From: Chryseobacterium daecheongense
Lineage (GTDB): Bacteria; Bacteroidota; Bacteroidia; Flavobacteriales; Weeksellaceae
Length of the DNA: 64,000 bases
Assembly (NCBI GenBank): GCA_027920525.1
Contig: CP115858.1
Coordinates: 868,001 to 932,000, forward strand
Direction of reading: 5' to 3'
The translations under genes were made by a program, and so were the position numbers. The notes below the pieces were generated by a model that saw only the letters and a list, made by a program, of their open reading frames with translations, did not search any database and had not been told where the DNA came from. This document shows, one piece after another, positions 35,132 through 45,426 of the stretch (positions are counted from its first letter, which is position 1; the number at the start of each line of letters is the position of its first letter).

Positions 35132-35980
35132 TTAAACCATTTCTTTAACCTTCTGTTTAGATTTTCTGAATTCGGTTAAACTGATCTTGTGGCGCTTTTT
35201 GAAAAACTTATTGAGGTGGCTTTCATCTGCAAAACCAAACTCGCTCACGATTTCATTGATCCGCATATCGCTGAACATCAGCCTGTGTTCAATCAATCGC
35301 ATTTTGTAGTTATAGATATAGTTCTGAATGGTTTCTCCACATTGATTCTTAAAATAGCTTCCCAAATAAGTTTCAGATAATCCAAATTTCTGACTGATCA
35401 CAGAAGCCTTCAGCTGTTGTGGGTCATAGATATGGGTCTGAATGTGACCGATGATCGATAACATTCTTTTGTCTGCATTCACCGTTGCATTGACGGGCCT
35501 CATCTTAGAAATATTTCTTGCTGCAATCACAATTAATGCGTTTACATAATGAAGTGTGAGATCCTCCTGATAAAGATCACTATGCTTCATATTGTGCAGA
35601 AGTGAATCTACGATTGATTTTACCAGGAATTCATCCGGCTTGTTTTTCAAAACACAGCCTGACAGATGTGAAGCATGATACAATAAGCATTCAATACAGT
35701 TTATGCTTTTCCAATTGTATTCTCTTACATAATTCTCACTGAACTTAACAAATAAAAATTCTGAGATCTCAGAAATCTCAAAATAATGCTGGTCATTAGG
35801 AGTGAGCATGATCAGGCTACCTTTGTTGTAGGTAACTTTATTATCATTGATTTCTAAAAATCCTGATCCGGAGATAACATAGACCATCTGAAAAAAAGAA
35901 AACTGCAGATTCCTTACGGGGCACTTTTCTGTTTTACAGTACTCTACATCTACCAATCGGTCTATATTTTCTTTATTCAT
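35132..35980 (-). CDS. AraC family transcriptional regulator
   Basis: 282 residues. A cupin-like N-terminal domain (MVYVISGSGFLEINDNKVTYNKGSL) is followed by a C-terminal AraC DNA-binding domain (ASVISQKFGLSETYLGSYFKNQ and INEIVSEFGFADESHLNKFFKK). It diverges from the MFS gene at 36068 and probably regulates it. A -7 box on the minus strand (35992-35985) ends 4 bases before the ATG, so the mRNA may have almost no leader. It could also act on the duplicated promoters at 33.9 and 34.6 kb, which is less certain. Confidence 0.92.
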   Translation of the reverse strand: MNKENIDRLVDVEYCKTEKCPVRNLQFSFFQMVYVISGSGFLEINDNKVTYNKGSLIMLTPNDQHYFEISEISEFLFVKFSENYVREYNWKSINCIECLLYHASHLSGCVLKNKPDEFLVKSIVDSLLHNMKHSDLYQEDLTLHYVNALIVIAARNISKMRPVNATVNADKRMLSIIGHIQTHIYDPQQLKASVISQKFGLSETYLGSYFKNQCGETIQNYIYNYKMRLIEHRLMFSDMRINEIVSEFGFADESHLNKFFKKRHKISLTEFRKSKQKVKEMV

Positions 35981-35984
35981 CCTG

Positions 35985-35992
35985 CAAAATTA
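35985..35992 (-). promoter_or_regulatory. -7 box immediately upstream of AraC start
   Basis: TAATTTTG on the minus strand matches TAnnTTTG exactly. Only 4 bases separate it from the ATG at 35980, the same spacing as at dinB, which implies a leaderless or nearly leaderless mRNA. Confidence 0.5.
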
Positions 35993-36067
35993 CTCAATTA
36001 TCATTAAAATATACTGATTTATTAAAAAAAATCTGTCCAATTTTGTGGAATAATTTTAAGACTCATC

Positions 36068-37258
36068 ATGAAACGATCGATTTATATTTTGGCTCTGGGA
36101 GCTTTTGGAATCATTACTACAGAATTTGGGGTAATTGGAATTCTACCCAACATCAGCAGGGAATTTAATGTATCTATAGATACAGCCGGTTGGCTGTTAA
36201 GTGCTTTTGCACTTACTGTGGCTGTTTCATCTCCTTTTATCACTGCATTTACCACTAAGATCAACCGTAAGCTTTTATTATGTATGGTGCTTGGTGTATT
36301 TGTATTATCAAATCTTCTTTCTTCTATTTCAACCAGTTTTACCATGTTGATGGTAGCACGGGTTCTACCTGCCTTTTTGCATCCGCTGTTCTGGAATATT
36401 TCAATGGCAATTGCATTTAAACAGGGTGGTGCTAAAGCCGTTTCTGTGGTAATGGCAGGACTTAGTTTGGCTACCGTTTTAGGAGTTCCGCTTACCACTT
36501 ATGCAGCGGATTTCTTTAATAACTGGCAAGCCTCTTTTTATATGGGAAGTTTTGTGAGCCTGATTGCGTTTTTAGGATTATTATTCTTTGTTCCGTCCAT
36601 GCCTGCAAGTAAAGATAAAACATCACAAAATCAACTATACGTATTAAAAAGTCCACAACTTTGGGTCAATCTGATCTCGACTATTCTTACATTGGCAGCT
36701 ATGTTTTCAAGCTATACCTATCTGGCGGCTTATCTGGAAAAAATTACACGGATGAATGGAGCAGAAATAAGTGTAATGCTTCTTTTATTCGGAGGTATGG
36801 GAATTCTGGGGAACTGGCTTATGGGCATTGCACTGAACAGAAATTTACTTGTTACCGTACGATTGTTTTTTGTGTCTCTGATTGCCGTTCAGATATTAGC
36901 CTATTACTTCGGGGGAATTTTTGTGGCGATGGTTCTGATTCTTTCCCTTTGGGGAATGATACACACCGGAGGCTTCCTGGTTCCTAATATCCGTACTACC
37001 CAGGCAGTCCCGCACAGCGCCCTTGAATTTGTTAACAGCCTGTTGACTTCCTGCTACAATATCGGGATATCATTAGGAGCTCTTGTGGGTGGTTTAATTA
37101 TTGCAAAATATGGAATTCATCAAATTGTCTGGATCAGCATTGCATTATTGGGAGTTACACTCGCCATCAGCTTTATTACTTTTCCGAAAAAAATAGAAAT
37201 AGAATCAGAAGCTGAGGAAAAAGAAGAAATAACAATTTCTCCTGCAGTTTGCGAATAA
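36068..37258 (+). CDS. MFS transporter, AraJ/drug-efflux (DHA1) type
   Basis: 396 residues with 12 membrane helices. TTEFGVIGILPNISREF in helix 1 and the following loop, and AFTTKINRKLLL between helices 2 and 3, are typical of the DHA1 sugar/drug efflux antiporters. The C-terminus is a short acidic tail. It is divergent from an AraC regulator (87-base gap), a usual arrangement for inducible efflux. Substrate unknown. An 11-bp inverted repeat after it (37294-37347) may terminate transcription. Confidence 0.9.
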   Translation: MKRSIYILALGAFGIITTEFGVIGILPNISREFNVSIDTAGWLLSAFALTVAVSSPFITAFTTKINRKLLLCMVLGVFVLSNLLSSISTSFTMLMVARVLPAFLHPLFWNISMAIAFKQGGAKAVSVVMAGLSLATVLGVPLTTYAADFFNNWQASFYMGSFVSLIAFLGLLFFVPSMPASKDKTSQNQLYVLKSPQLWVNLISTILTLAAMFSSYTYLAAYLEKITRMNGAEISVMLLLFGGMGILGNWLMGIALNRNLLVTVRLFFVSLIAVQILAYYFGGIFVAMVLILSLWGMIHTGGFLVPNIRTTQAVPHSALEFVNSLLTSCYNIGISLGALVGGLIIAKYGIHQIVWISIALLGVTLAISFITFPKKIEIESEAEEKEEITISPAVCE

Positions 37259-37293
37259 ATCCTATTTGACTAAATAATAAATTTTTTCTCCTC

Positions 37294-37347
37294 ATCTCAA
37301 TACAGTTTTTATTCTGAATATTCTACAGAAAAAGATTGTATTGAGAT
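37294..37347 (+). terminator. Long imperfect hairpin, possible terminator
   Basis: ATCTCAATACA (37294-37304) pairs with TGTATTGAGAT (37337-37347), and an inner TTCTG/CAGAA stem lies in the 32-base loop. It is located 36 bases past the MFS stop and is followed by TATTTCTTCTTCTT. The structure is suggestive rather than classic. Confidence 0.5.
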
Positions 37348-37443
37348 TATTTCTTCTTCTTGGGTTATGATCAATCGTGACCATTTTATTTTTAATTTAG
37401 TATTACTTTTTAAATATAGCTTTAATACCAACATCCATTTATT

Positions 37444-39460
<2,017 letters not shown>

Positions 39461-39480
39461 CAATAACCTTCTGCATAAAG

Positions 39481-39517
39481 AGATATAGTCTGGGTTGACG
39501 CAACTCAGATTATATCT
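39481..39517 (+). terminator. Terminator after TetX-like gene
   Basis: A long hairpin from AGATATA (39481) to TATATCT (39517) with inner TCTG/CAGA and GTTG/CAAC stems and an ACG loop, interrupted only by two G-T pairs. It is followed by TTATAA. It lies 20 bases after the stop codon. Confidence 0.8.
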
Positions 39518-39529
39518 TTATAAAAAATA

Positions 39530-39585
39530 AATTTAATCATTTGATTAAATTACTTGTTTAACCTAAAAAATATTTTCTACCTTTG
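39530..39585 (+). promoter_or_regulatory. TetR operator 1 and -7 box
   Basis: AATTTAATCA-TT-TGATTAAATT (39530-39551) has perfect 10-bp arms. The -7 box TACCTTTG (39578-39585) lies downstream and the TetR ATG at 39607. A nearly identical dyad occurs at 40248-40267 before the efflux genes. The two sites fit autoregulation plus control of the operon. Confidence 0.75.
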
Positions 39586-39606
39586 CAACAGAAGAACGAT
39601 TGTAAT

Positions 39607-40233
39607 ATGAAAGAAGAATCTAAAAAAAAGGATACTACAACAGAAGAGAAGATCAAGGAAGCCGCACGAATCGTATTTTATAGAAAGGGATTCGCTGCAA
39701 CCAGAACCAGGGATATTGCTGAAGAAGCAGATATCAACCTGGCATTGCTCAATTATTATTTCAGAAGCAAGGCCAAATTATTTGAGATTATCATGCTCGA
39801 AACTATGGCTGGATTTTTTCAAAGCTTGTTAATGGTGCTAAATACAGAGAAAACAACTCTCGAAAAGAAAGTAGAAGAGGTGGTAGGGAAGTATATCGAC
39901 CTGATCATCAAAGAGCCGGAAATTCCGACATTCATCATCAGTGAGCTTCGTAACAATCCTAATCTTCTATTGCAAAAAATCCCTTTAAAAGAAGTGATTC
40001 AATCTTCTGTCTTTTTAAAGCAACATCAGGAAGCGGTGAAAAAGGGTAGTATTATTGAGCCTAATCCTTTACATTTTCTAATTAACCTGTTGGGGCTTAC
40101 CGTATTTCCCTTCATAGCAAAACCAATGTTGATTGGAAGCAGTGAACTGAACGATAAAGAGTTCAATACCTTAATGATTCAACGTAAAAAGCTTATCCCG
40201 ATCTGGGTAAAAGCCATGATGGCGGCAGGCTAA
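39607..40233 (+). CDS. TetR family repressor (CecR-like position)
   Basis: 208 residues from the ATG at 39607. A TTG-started extension falls inside the promoter box and is rejected. The TetR HTH is clear (AARIVFYRKGFAATRTRDIAEEADINLALLNYYFRSKAKLFEII, residues about 19-61, quoted only here by its ends AARIVFYRKG and FRSKAKLFEII). It precedes tolC-, hlyD- and ABC-type genes in the order seen for E. coli cecR-ybhGFSR. It likely binds the paired dyads and releases them on binding a drug or other hydrophobic ligand. Confidence 0.93.
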   Translation: MKEESKKKDTTTEEKIKEAARIVFYRKGFAATRTRDIAEEADINLALLNYYFRSKAKLFEIIMLETMAGFFQSLLMVLNTEKTTLEKKVEEVVGKYIDLIIKEPEIPTFIISELRNNPNLLLQKIPLKEVIQSSVFLKQHQEAVKKGSIIEPNPLHFLINLLGLTVFPFIAKPMLIGSSELNDKEFNTLMIQRKKLIPIWVKAMMAAG

Positions 40234-40247
40234 TTTTTTTTGACCCT

Positions 40248-40267
40248 AATTTAATCAAATGATTAAA
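40248..40267 (+). promoter_or_regulatory. TetR operator 2, upstream of efflux genes
   Basis: AATTTAATCA-AA-TGATTAAA repeats the dyad at 39530-39551 with 8-bp perfect arms and an AA centre. It lies 15 bases after the tetR stop and about 67 bases before the TolC-type start. A promoter for the efflux genes probably lies close by, though no good TAnnTTTG box was found. Confidence 0.75.
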
Positions 40268-40333
40268 ACGAAATTTTAAACAAGAATTGGAAAAATAAAA
40301 AAATGATTTTTAACCTATAAACGATGAGTTATT

Positions 40334-41620
40334 ATGTACAAAAATGCTCAAAAATACCTGCTGGTTTTCGTTCTGGGTTGTGTCTCTACAACTTCTTTTA
40401 AATCTCAGCTTCAAAGCCTTAGTCTTGAAGAATGTTATCAGCTGGCAAAAGACAATTACCCGCTGATCAGAAAAAAAGGGATGATTGCAAAGACAGCCGG
40501 TTACAATACTGAAAACGCCAATAAGAAATATCTTCCCCAGGTTTCTTTTTCCGGCCAGGCCACATACCAGTCTCAAACCATCAGTTTTTCGGATGCACTG
40601 GGAGCACTCCCGATCAATGCCGCACTTCCTTCACTCAGTAAAGACCAATACAAAATTCAGGGAGAGATAGACCAGGTATTGTACGATGGAGGAACCACTT
40701 ACAACCAGAAGGAACTGATAAAAGCCAATACTGAACTACAGCAACAAAACATTGAAACAAGCCTTTATACATTAAAGCAAAGGATCAATAATCTGTTTTT
40801 CTCCATCCTGCTTATGGATGCACAGCTAAAACAAAACGACCTCAACAAATCCAACCTTCATACCCAGATCCAGAAGACAGAAGCCGCATTAAAATATGGT
40901 GTTGCTTACAGAAGCAATCTGGATGAACTAAAAGCAGAGATCATCAATATCGATATGATGGCAACAGAGTATAAAGCTAACCGGGAAGCATATCTTAAGA
41001 TGCTTTCCATTTTCATTGGGAAAGAACTTTCAGATTCTACGAAACTTGAAACTCCCGACAGTGATTATTTTCAAACAGAAATTAGAAGGCCTGAGCTCAA
41101 AGCTTTTGATCTACAAAACTCCATTTACGACCTCCAGAAAAAACAGTTGAAATCCGATTTTCTCCCCAGGGTAAGTGCATTCTTCCAGGGAGCATATGGA
41201 AGGCCTACACTTAATATCATTGAGAATAAGTTCGGTCCGTGGTTTATTACAGGAGTAAGGTTTAGCTGGTCTCTTGACACTTTGTATACCTCATCCAACA
41301 AAAAAGAAATACTGGAGTTAAACAAAAAAACTGCGGATGCAGACAGAGATACATTCCTTCTGAACACAAAACTGGATCTTACGCAGCAGGATGAACAGGT
41401 AAAAAAATACACTCAACTGATCACACAGGATGAAAACATCATTGCCCTGCGGCAATCTGTAAAACAATCTGCAGAAGCACAGCTTGATAACGGAGTAATC
41501 ACCATCCACGAATACATTCAGAAACTCAATGCTGAACATCTTGCAAGACAAACCCTGGTTCTCCATCAGATTCAATTATTACAGGCCAGATACAATCAGA
41601 AATTCATAACCGGAAATTAA
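40334..41620 (+). CDS. TolC-family outer membrane efflux protein
   Basis: 428 residues. A signal peptide (KYLLVFVLGCVSTTSF) precedes two OEP-type repeats of long helices and short strands (LSLEECYQLAKDNYPLI; AEAQLDNGVITIHEYIQKLNAE). The family forms trimeric outer-membrane channels. It is the first gene of the efflux operon and supplies the outer exit duct for the HlyD adaptor and ABC pump encoded downstream. The next gene starts 15 bases after its stop. Confidence 0.92.
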   Translation: MYKNAQKYLLVFVLGCVSTTSFKSQLQSLSLEECYQLAKDNYPLIRKKGMIAKTAGYNTENANKKYLPQVSFSGQATYQSQTISFSDALGALPINAALPSLSKDQYKIQGEIDQVLYDGGTTYNQKELIKANTELQQQNIETSLYTLKQRINNLFFSILLMDAQLKQNDLNKSNLHTQIQKTEAALKYGVAYRSNLDELKAEIINIDMMATEYKANREAYLKMLSIFIGKELSDSTKLETPDSDYFQTEIRRPELKAFDLQNSIYDLQKKQLKSDFLPRVSAFFQGAYGRPTLNIIENKFGPWFITGVRFSWSLDTLYTSSNKKEILELNKKTADADRDTFLLNTKLDLTQQDEQVKKYTQLITQDENIIALRQSVKQSAEAQLDNGVITIHEYIQKLNAEHLARQTLVLHQIQLLQARYNQKFITGN

Positions 41621-41635
41621 TAATCCATTGTTACA

Positions 41636-42565
41636 ATGAAAAAAATAATCATCCCCTTAGCCTATACTTTACTCTTGACGGCATGTCAACAAAAAGATAA
41701 TTTTGACGCTTCAGGAAACTTTGAAGCCGATGAGGTTATTGTATCCGCACAGCAAAACGGTGAGCTGATTTCTTATTCCGTTCAGGAAGGATCGCAACTT
41801 CATGCAGGAAGTAAAGTAGGACAAATAGATGTAAAAGTAGCCACTCTTCAGAAAGAGCAGGCCGAAGCAAGCATTGGAGCCCTAAACCAAAAAACCAATA
41901 ATGCAGATGAGCAGAATCTGCTGATCAAAAAACAGCTTGCTGTACAGGAAGCTCAACTGGCACAACAGCTCCGTGAACGAATACGTACAGCTAACTTATT
42001 GAAAGCAGATGCTGCTACAAGGAAACAGCTCGACGATATCGATGCCGCCATTGATCAACTAAGAAAACAGATTGAAGTCACCCGTCAGCAACGATCAGTC
42101 AATAACTCCAATGTCAATACCCAAAACAGAAGTATTCTCAGTGAAAAAGCTCCTTTGGAGAAAACAGCGGCCCAGTTTCAGGAACAGATTAACAAAGGAC
42201 AGATCATTAACCCTGTTAATGGAGTAGTGCTTGTTAATTATGCCCTCAAAGGAGAAATGCAGCTGATCGGTAAGCCCTTGTATAAAATAGCCGATATCAG
42301 TACCCTTGATTTACGGGCTTATATAACGGGAGTCCAGCTTCCTCAGGTTAAAATAGGGCAGCAGGTAAAAGTAAGAATCGATCAGGGTAAGAATGGATTC
42401 AGGGAATACAAAGGAACCATACAATGGATCTCATCTCAATCCGAATTCTCTCCAAAAAATATTCAGACTAAGGACGAAAGAGCCAATCTCGTTTACGCTA
42501 TAAAGGTACGTGTAAAGAATGATGGTTATTTGAAAATTGGAATGTATGGTGAGGTAGTTTTTTAA
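41636..42565 (+). CDS. HlyD-family periplasmic adaptor lipoprotein (YbhG-like)
   Basis: 309 residues. The lipobox is LLLTAC. A biotinyl-lipoyl-like strand pair (DEVIVSAQQNGELISYSVQEG) flanks a long coiled-coil hairpin (about residues 70-175), followed by the second lipoyl half (INPVNGVVLVNYALKGEMQLIGKP, quoted by its ends) and a beta-barrel domain. It bridges the inner-membrane ABC pump to the TolC-type channel encoded just upstream. The arrangement matches E. coli YbhG. Confidence 0.92.
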   Translation: MKKIIIPLAYTLLLTACQQKDNFDASGNFEADEVIVSAQQNGELISYSVQEGSQLHAGSKVGQIDVKVATLQKEQAEASIGALNQKTNNADEQNLLIKKQLAVQEAQLAQQLRERIRTANLLKADAATRKQLDDIDAAIDQLRKQIEVTRQQRSVNNSNVNTQNRSILSEKAPLEKTAAQFQEQINKGQIINPVNGVVLVNYALKGEMQLIGKPLYKIADISTLDLRAYITGVQLPQVKIGQQVKVRIDQGKNGFREYKGTIQWISSQSEFSPKNIQTKDERANLVYAIKVRVKNDGYLKIGMYGEVVF

Positions 42566-42608
42566 TTAAAAAGTACAATATCTTTCCTCTTTCAACTCTC
42601 AACCCTCA

Positions 42609-42635
42609 ATTCATAATTCATAATTCATAATTCAA
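42609..42635 (+). repeat. Tandem 7-bp repeat (ATTCATA)
   Basis: About 3.7 copies of ATTCATA lie in the 77-base gap between the adaptor and first ABC gene, 8 bases before the ATG at 42643. Slippage here could change the spacing upstream of the ribosome entry site. It could also be neutral filler. Confidence 0.7.
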
Positions 42636-42642
42636 AATAAAA

Positions 42643-43584
42643 ATGAATTCAGTAATAGTAAAAAACCTGACCAAGTCCTACGACGATATAAAAGCCATTG
42701 ATGAGGTTTCATTTGAAGTAAAAAAGGGGGAACTCTTTGGGTTAATCGGTCCTGATGGTGCAGGTAAAACCTCTATTTTCAGGATTCTTACCACACTTTT
42801 ACTTCCTGATAGTGGAACAGCCACTGTGGAAGGACATGATGTGGTAAATGATTACCAGATTATCCGAAATAAAGTAGGCTACATGCCAGGAAAATTCTCA
42901 CTATATCAGGATCTCACCGTGGCAGAAAACCTGGACTTCTTCGCTACCTTATTTGGAACAACCATAGAGGAAAATTACAGTCTCATTAAAGATATTTATG
43001 AGCAGATTAAACCATTCAACAACAGAAGGTCAGGTAAGCTTTCAGGGGGAATGAAGCAAAAACTCGCTTTGTGCTGTGCATTGATCCATAAACCGGAAGT
43101 GCTGTTTCTGGATGAGCCAACCACCGGTGTGGATGTGGTTTCAAGAAAAGAATTCTGGGAAATGCTAGGAAGATTAAAGGAGCAGAATATAAGTATCGTT
43201 GTTTCTACACCTTATATGGATGAAGCCAGACTTTGTGACCGGATCGCCTTGATACAGGGAGGAAAGATCATGTCTGTAGATCAACCCGAAACAATCGTCT
43301 CCAATTTTCCCAAATCCCTTTTTGCAGCTAAAGGTGCCAATATGTATCAATTGTTGGAAAACCTGAGATCTGACCAAGCTGTTGAAAGTTGCTATGCATT
43401 CGGAGAATATCTTCATCTTACTATGGTTTCTGATACGGCAACTGAAAAGGAGGTGACAGAACTAGCCCAATCGTATCATCCTGATGAACTTGAGATCAAA
43501 AAAATTACCCCCACTATTGAGGATAGTTTTATTCGTCTGATGCGTGAACAAAAAGAAATAAGAGAAACCAACCATGGAAAATAA
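42643..43584 (+). CDS. ABC transporter ATP-binding protein (first half of a YbhF-type pair)
   Basis: 313 residues with Walker A GPDGAGKT, signature LSGGMKQKLAL and Walker B VLFLDEPTTGVD. A C-terminal extension of about 90 residues follows the ATPase core. It corresponds to the N-terminal nucleotide-binding half of E. coli YbhF, which is a single double-domain protein. Its stop overlaps the start of the second ATPase gene by 11 bases, so the two are translationally coupled and probably form a heterodimer. Confidence 0.93.
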   Translation: MNSVIVKNLTKSYDDIKAIDEVSFEVKKGELFGLIGPDGAGKTSIFRILTTLLLPDSGTATVEGHDVVNDYQIIRNKVGYMPGKFSLYQDLTVAENLDFFATLFGTTIEENYSLIKDIYEQIKPFNNRRSGKLSGGMKQKLALCCALIHKPEVLFLDEPTTGVDVVSRKEFWEMLGRLKEQNISIVVSTPYMDEARLCDRIALIQGGKIMSVDQPETIVSNFPKSLFAAKGANMYQLLENLRSDQAVESCYAFGEYLHLTMVSDTATEKEVTELAQSYHPDELEIKKITPTIEDSFIRLMREQKEIRETNHGK

Positions 43585-44317
43585 AGCAATTATATGTAAA
43601 GATCTGACCAAGCAGTTTGGAGATTTTAAGGCCGTAGACGGTATTTCCTTCGATGTAGATCAGGGCGAAATATTCGGTTTCCTGGGAGCCAACGGGGCAG
43701 GGAAGACCACCGCCATGCGTATCCTTTGTGGCCTTTCTTTTCCAACCTCAGGAAAAGCAATAGTAGCCGGTTATAATGTATACAAACAACAGGAAGAGAT
43801 CAAGAAAAATATAGGCTATATGAGTCAGAAGTTCTCTTTATGTGATAATCTTACTGTATTGGAGAATATTGAGTTTTATGGAGGAGTATATGGCGTATCG
43901 CGTTCAGATATAAAAACACGAAGCAATGAACTTATTTCCGGATTAGGACTGGAAAAAGAGGCTAAAAAACTGGTGGGTTCCTTACCGCTGGGCTGGAAAC
44001 AAAAGCTGGCCTTTTCAGTAGCTGTTTTTCACAAGCCTAAAATCGTATTCCTGGATGAACCCACAGGTGGAGTAGATCCCATTACAAGAAGGCAGTTCTG
44101 GGATATGATCTATCAGGCAGCAGCGGATGGGATCACGGTGTTCGTGACCACCCATTATATGGATGAAGCAGAATATTGTAACCGGATTACTGTAATGGTG
44201 GACGGAAGAGTAGAAGCCATGGATACCCCCGCCAACCTGAAGAACCAGTTTGGAACCCATTCGATGGACGAAGTTTTTTACCAGTTGGCAAGAAGTGCCA
44301 AAAGATCAGGAGATTAG
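43574..44317 (+). CDS. ABC transporter ATP-binding protein (second half of a YbhF-type pair)
   Basis: 247 residues with Walker A GANGAGKT and Walker B IVFLDEPTGGVD. The signature is degenerate (SLPLGWKQKLAF in place of LSGGQ), the same departure as I recall for the second ATPase half of YbhF. That supports assigning the two genes as a split YbhF. One active site in the heterodimer may therefore be catalytically weak. It overlaps the previous gene by 11 bases and precedes the permease by 2 bases. Confidence 0.93.
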   Translation: MENKAIICKDLTKQFGDFKAVDGISFDVDQGEIFGFLGANGAGKTTAMRILCGLSFPTSGKAIVAGYNVYKQQEEIKKNIGYMSQKFSLCDNLTVLENIEFYGGVYGVSRSDIKTRSNELISGLGLEKEAKKLVGSLPLGWKQKLAFSVAVFHKPKIVFLDEPTGGVDPITRRQFWDMIYQAAADGITVFVTTHYMDEAEYCNRITVMVDGRVEAMDTPANLKNQFGTHSMDEVFYQLARSAKRSGD

Positions 44318-44319
44318 TT

Positions 44320-45426
44320 ATGAAACAGTTACTCGTATTTATCAGGAAAGAATTTTACCATGTTTTCAGAGATCGGAGAACCTTACTTATCCTTTTTGGT
44401 TTGCCTGTCGTTCAAATCATCTTATTTGGATATGCATTAAGCAGCGAGGTAAAAAATATAGGTATTGCCATACAGGATAATGCCCATGACATCCATTCCG
44501 TCCAGATCATTTCCAAAATACAGGCAAGCCCCTATTTTAAAATGCATGGACCCATCCTGAATTATCCGGATGTGGAAAGAAGGTTTAAAGAAGGAAGCAT
44601 CAAATGTGCAGTTATATTCCCGGTCAATTTCGGAAAAGATCTCTATCGTACAGGCGGAGCGCAAATTCAGATTATAGCGGATGCATCAGATCCCAATACC
44701 GCAACGATATTAACCAATTATCTCAAAAATATCATTAATGATTATCAGCAACAACTTAATCCCCATATCAAAATCACATATAAAATAATTCCCGAAATAA
44801 GGCTGTTATACAATGAAGAACAAAACGGATCACTGAATTTTATTCCGGGAGTGATTGCTTTAATTTTTATGATTGTGAGTACGGCTTTAACCTCTGTATC
44901 TGTCGTTCGTGAAAAAGAAATGGGAACCATGGAAATCTTATTGGTTTCTCCTTTTAGGCCCGTTATGGTCCTGATGGCCAAAGCCATTCCTTATCTTGTA
45001 TTGTCTTTGGTCAATTTTGTGATCATCCTGCTGCTATCTGTGTATCTGCTGGATGTAGAAATCCGGGGCAGCCTGCTTTTATTATTTGGAGAAAGCATCT
45101 TATTCATTATCACATGTCTTTCCCTGGGATTGCTTATCTCGAATGTAACCAACTCCCAACAGACAGCCATGCTGATTTCTATGATGGGAATGATGCTACC
45201 TACATTATTGCTTACAGGATTTATGTTCCCTATAGAAAATATGCCCTGGATATTCCGTGTCGTATCACACATCCTTCCCTCAAGATATTACTATGATATC
45301 GTAAAAGCAGTTATGCTGAAAGGACTGGGCTTTAGTTATGTATGGAAAGAAACTCTTGTTTTACTCATTATGGCGGGTGGACTCTTAACGCTTGCCTTAA
45401 AGAAATTTAAAATCCGCTTGTCATGA
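44320..45426 (+). CDS. ABC-2 type permease (YbhS-like)
   Basis: 368 residues. One N-terminal membrane helix (LLILFGLPVVQIILFGYAL) is followed by a large extracytoplasmic loop of about 130 residues and five more helices. A conserved cytoplasmic VVREKEMGTMEILLVSPF lies before helix 3, the hallmark of ABC-2 exporters. It forms a heterodimeric channel with the next gene, with which it overlaps by 4 bases. Confidence 0.92.
   Translation: MKQLLVFIRKEFYHVFRDRRTLLILFGLPVVQIILFGYALSSEVKNIGIAIQDNAHDIHSVQIISKIQASPYFKMHGPILNYPDVERRFKEGSIKCAVIFPVNFGKDLYRTGGAQIQIIADASDPNTATILTNYLKNIINDYQQQLNPHIKITYKIIPEIRLLYNEEQNGSLNFIPGVIALIFMIVSTALTSVSVVREKEMGTMEILLVSPFRPVMVLMAKAIPYLVLSLVNFVIILLLSVYLLDVEIRGSLLLLFGESILFIITCLSLGLLISNVTNSQQTAMLISMMGMMLPTLLLTGFMFPIENMPWIFRVVSHILPSRYYYDIVKAVMLKGLGFSYVWKETLVLLIMAGGLLTLALKKFKIRLS

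Noticed and set aside
36082..36498. 138-codon minus-strand ORF
   Set aside because: It is a shadow of the MFS gene 36068-37258 and has no independent evidence.
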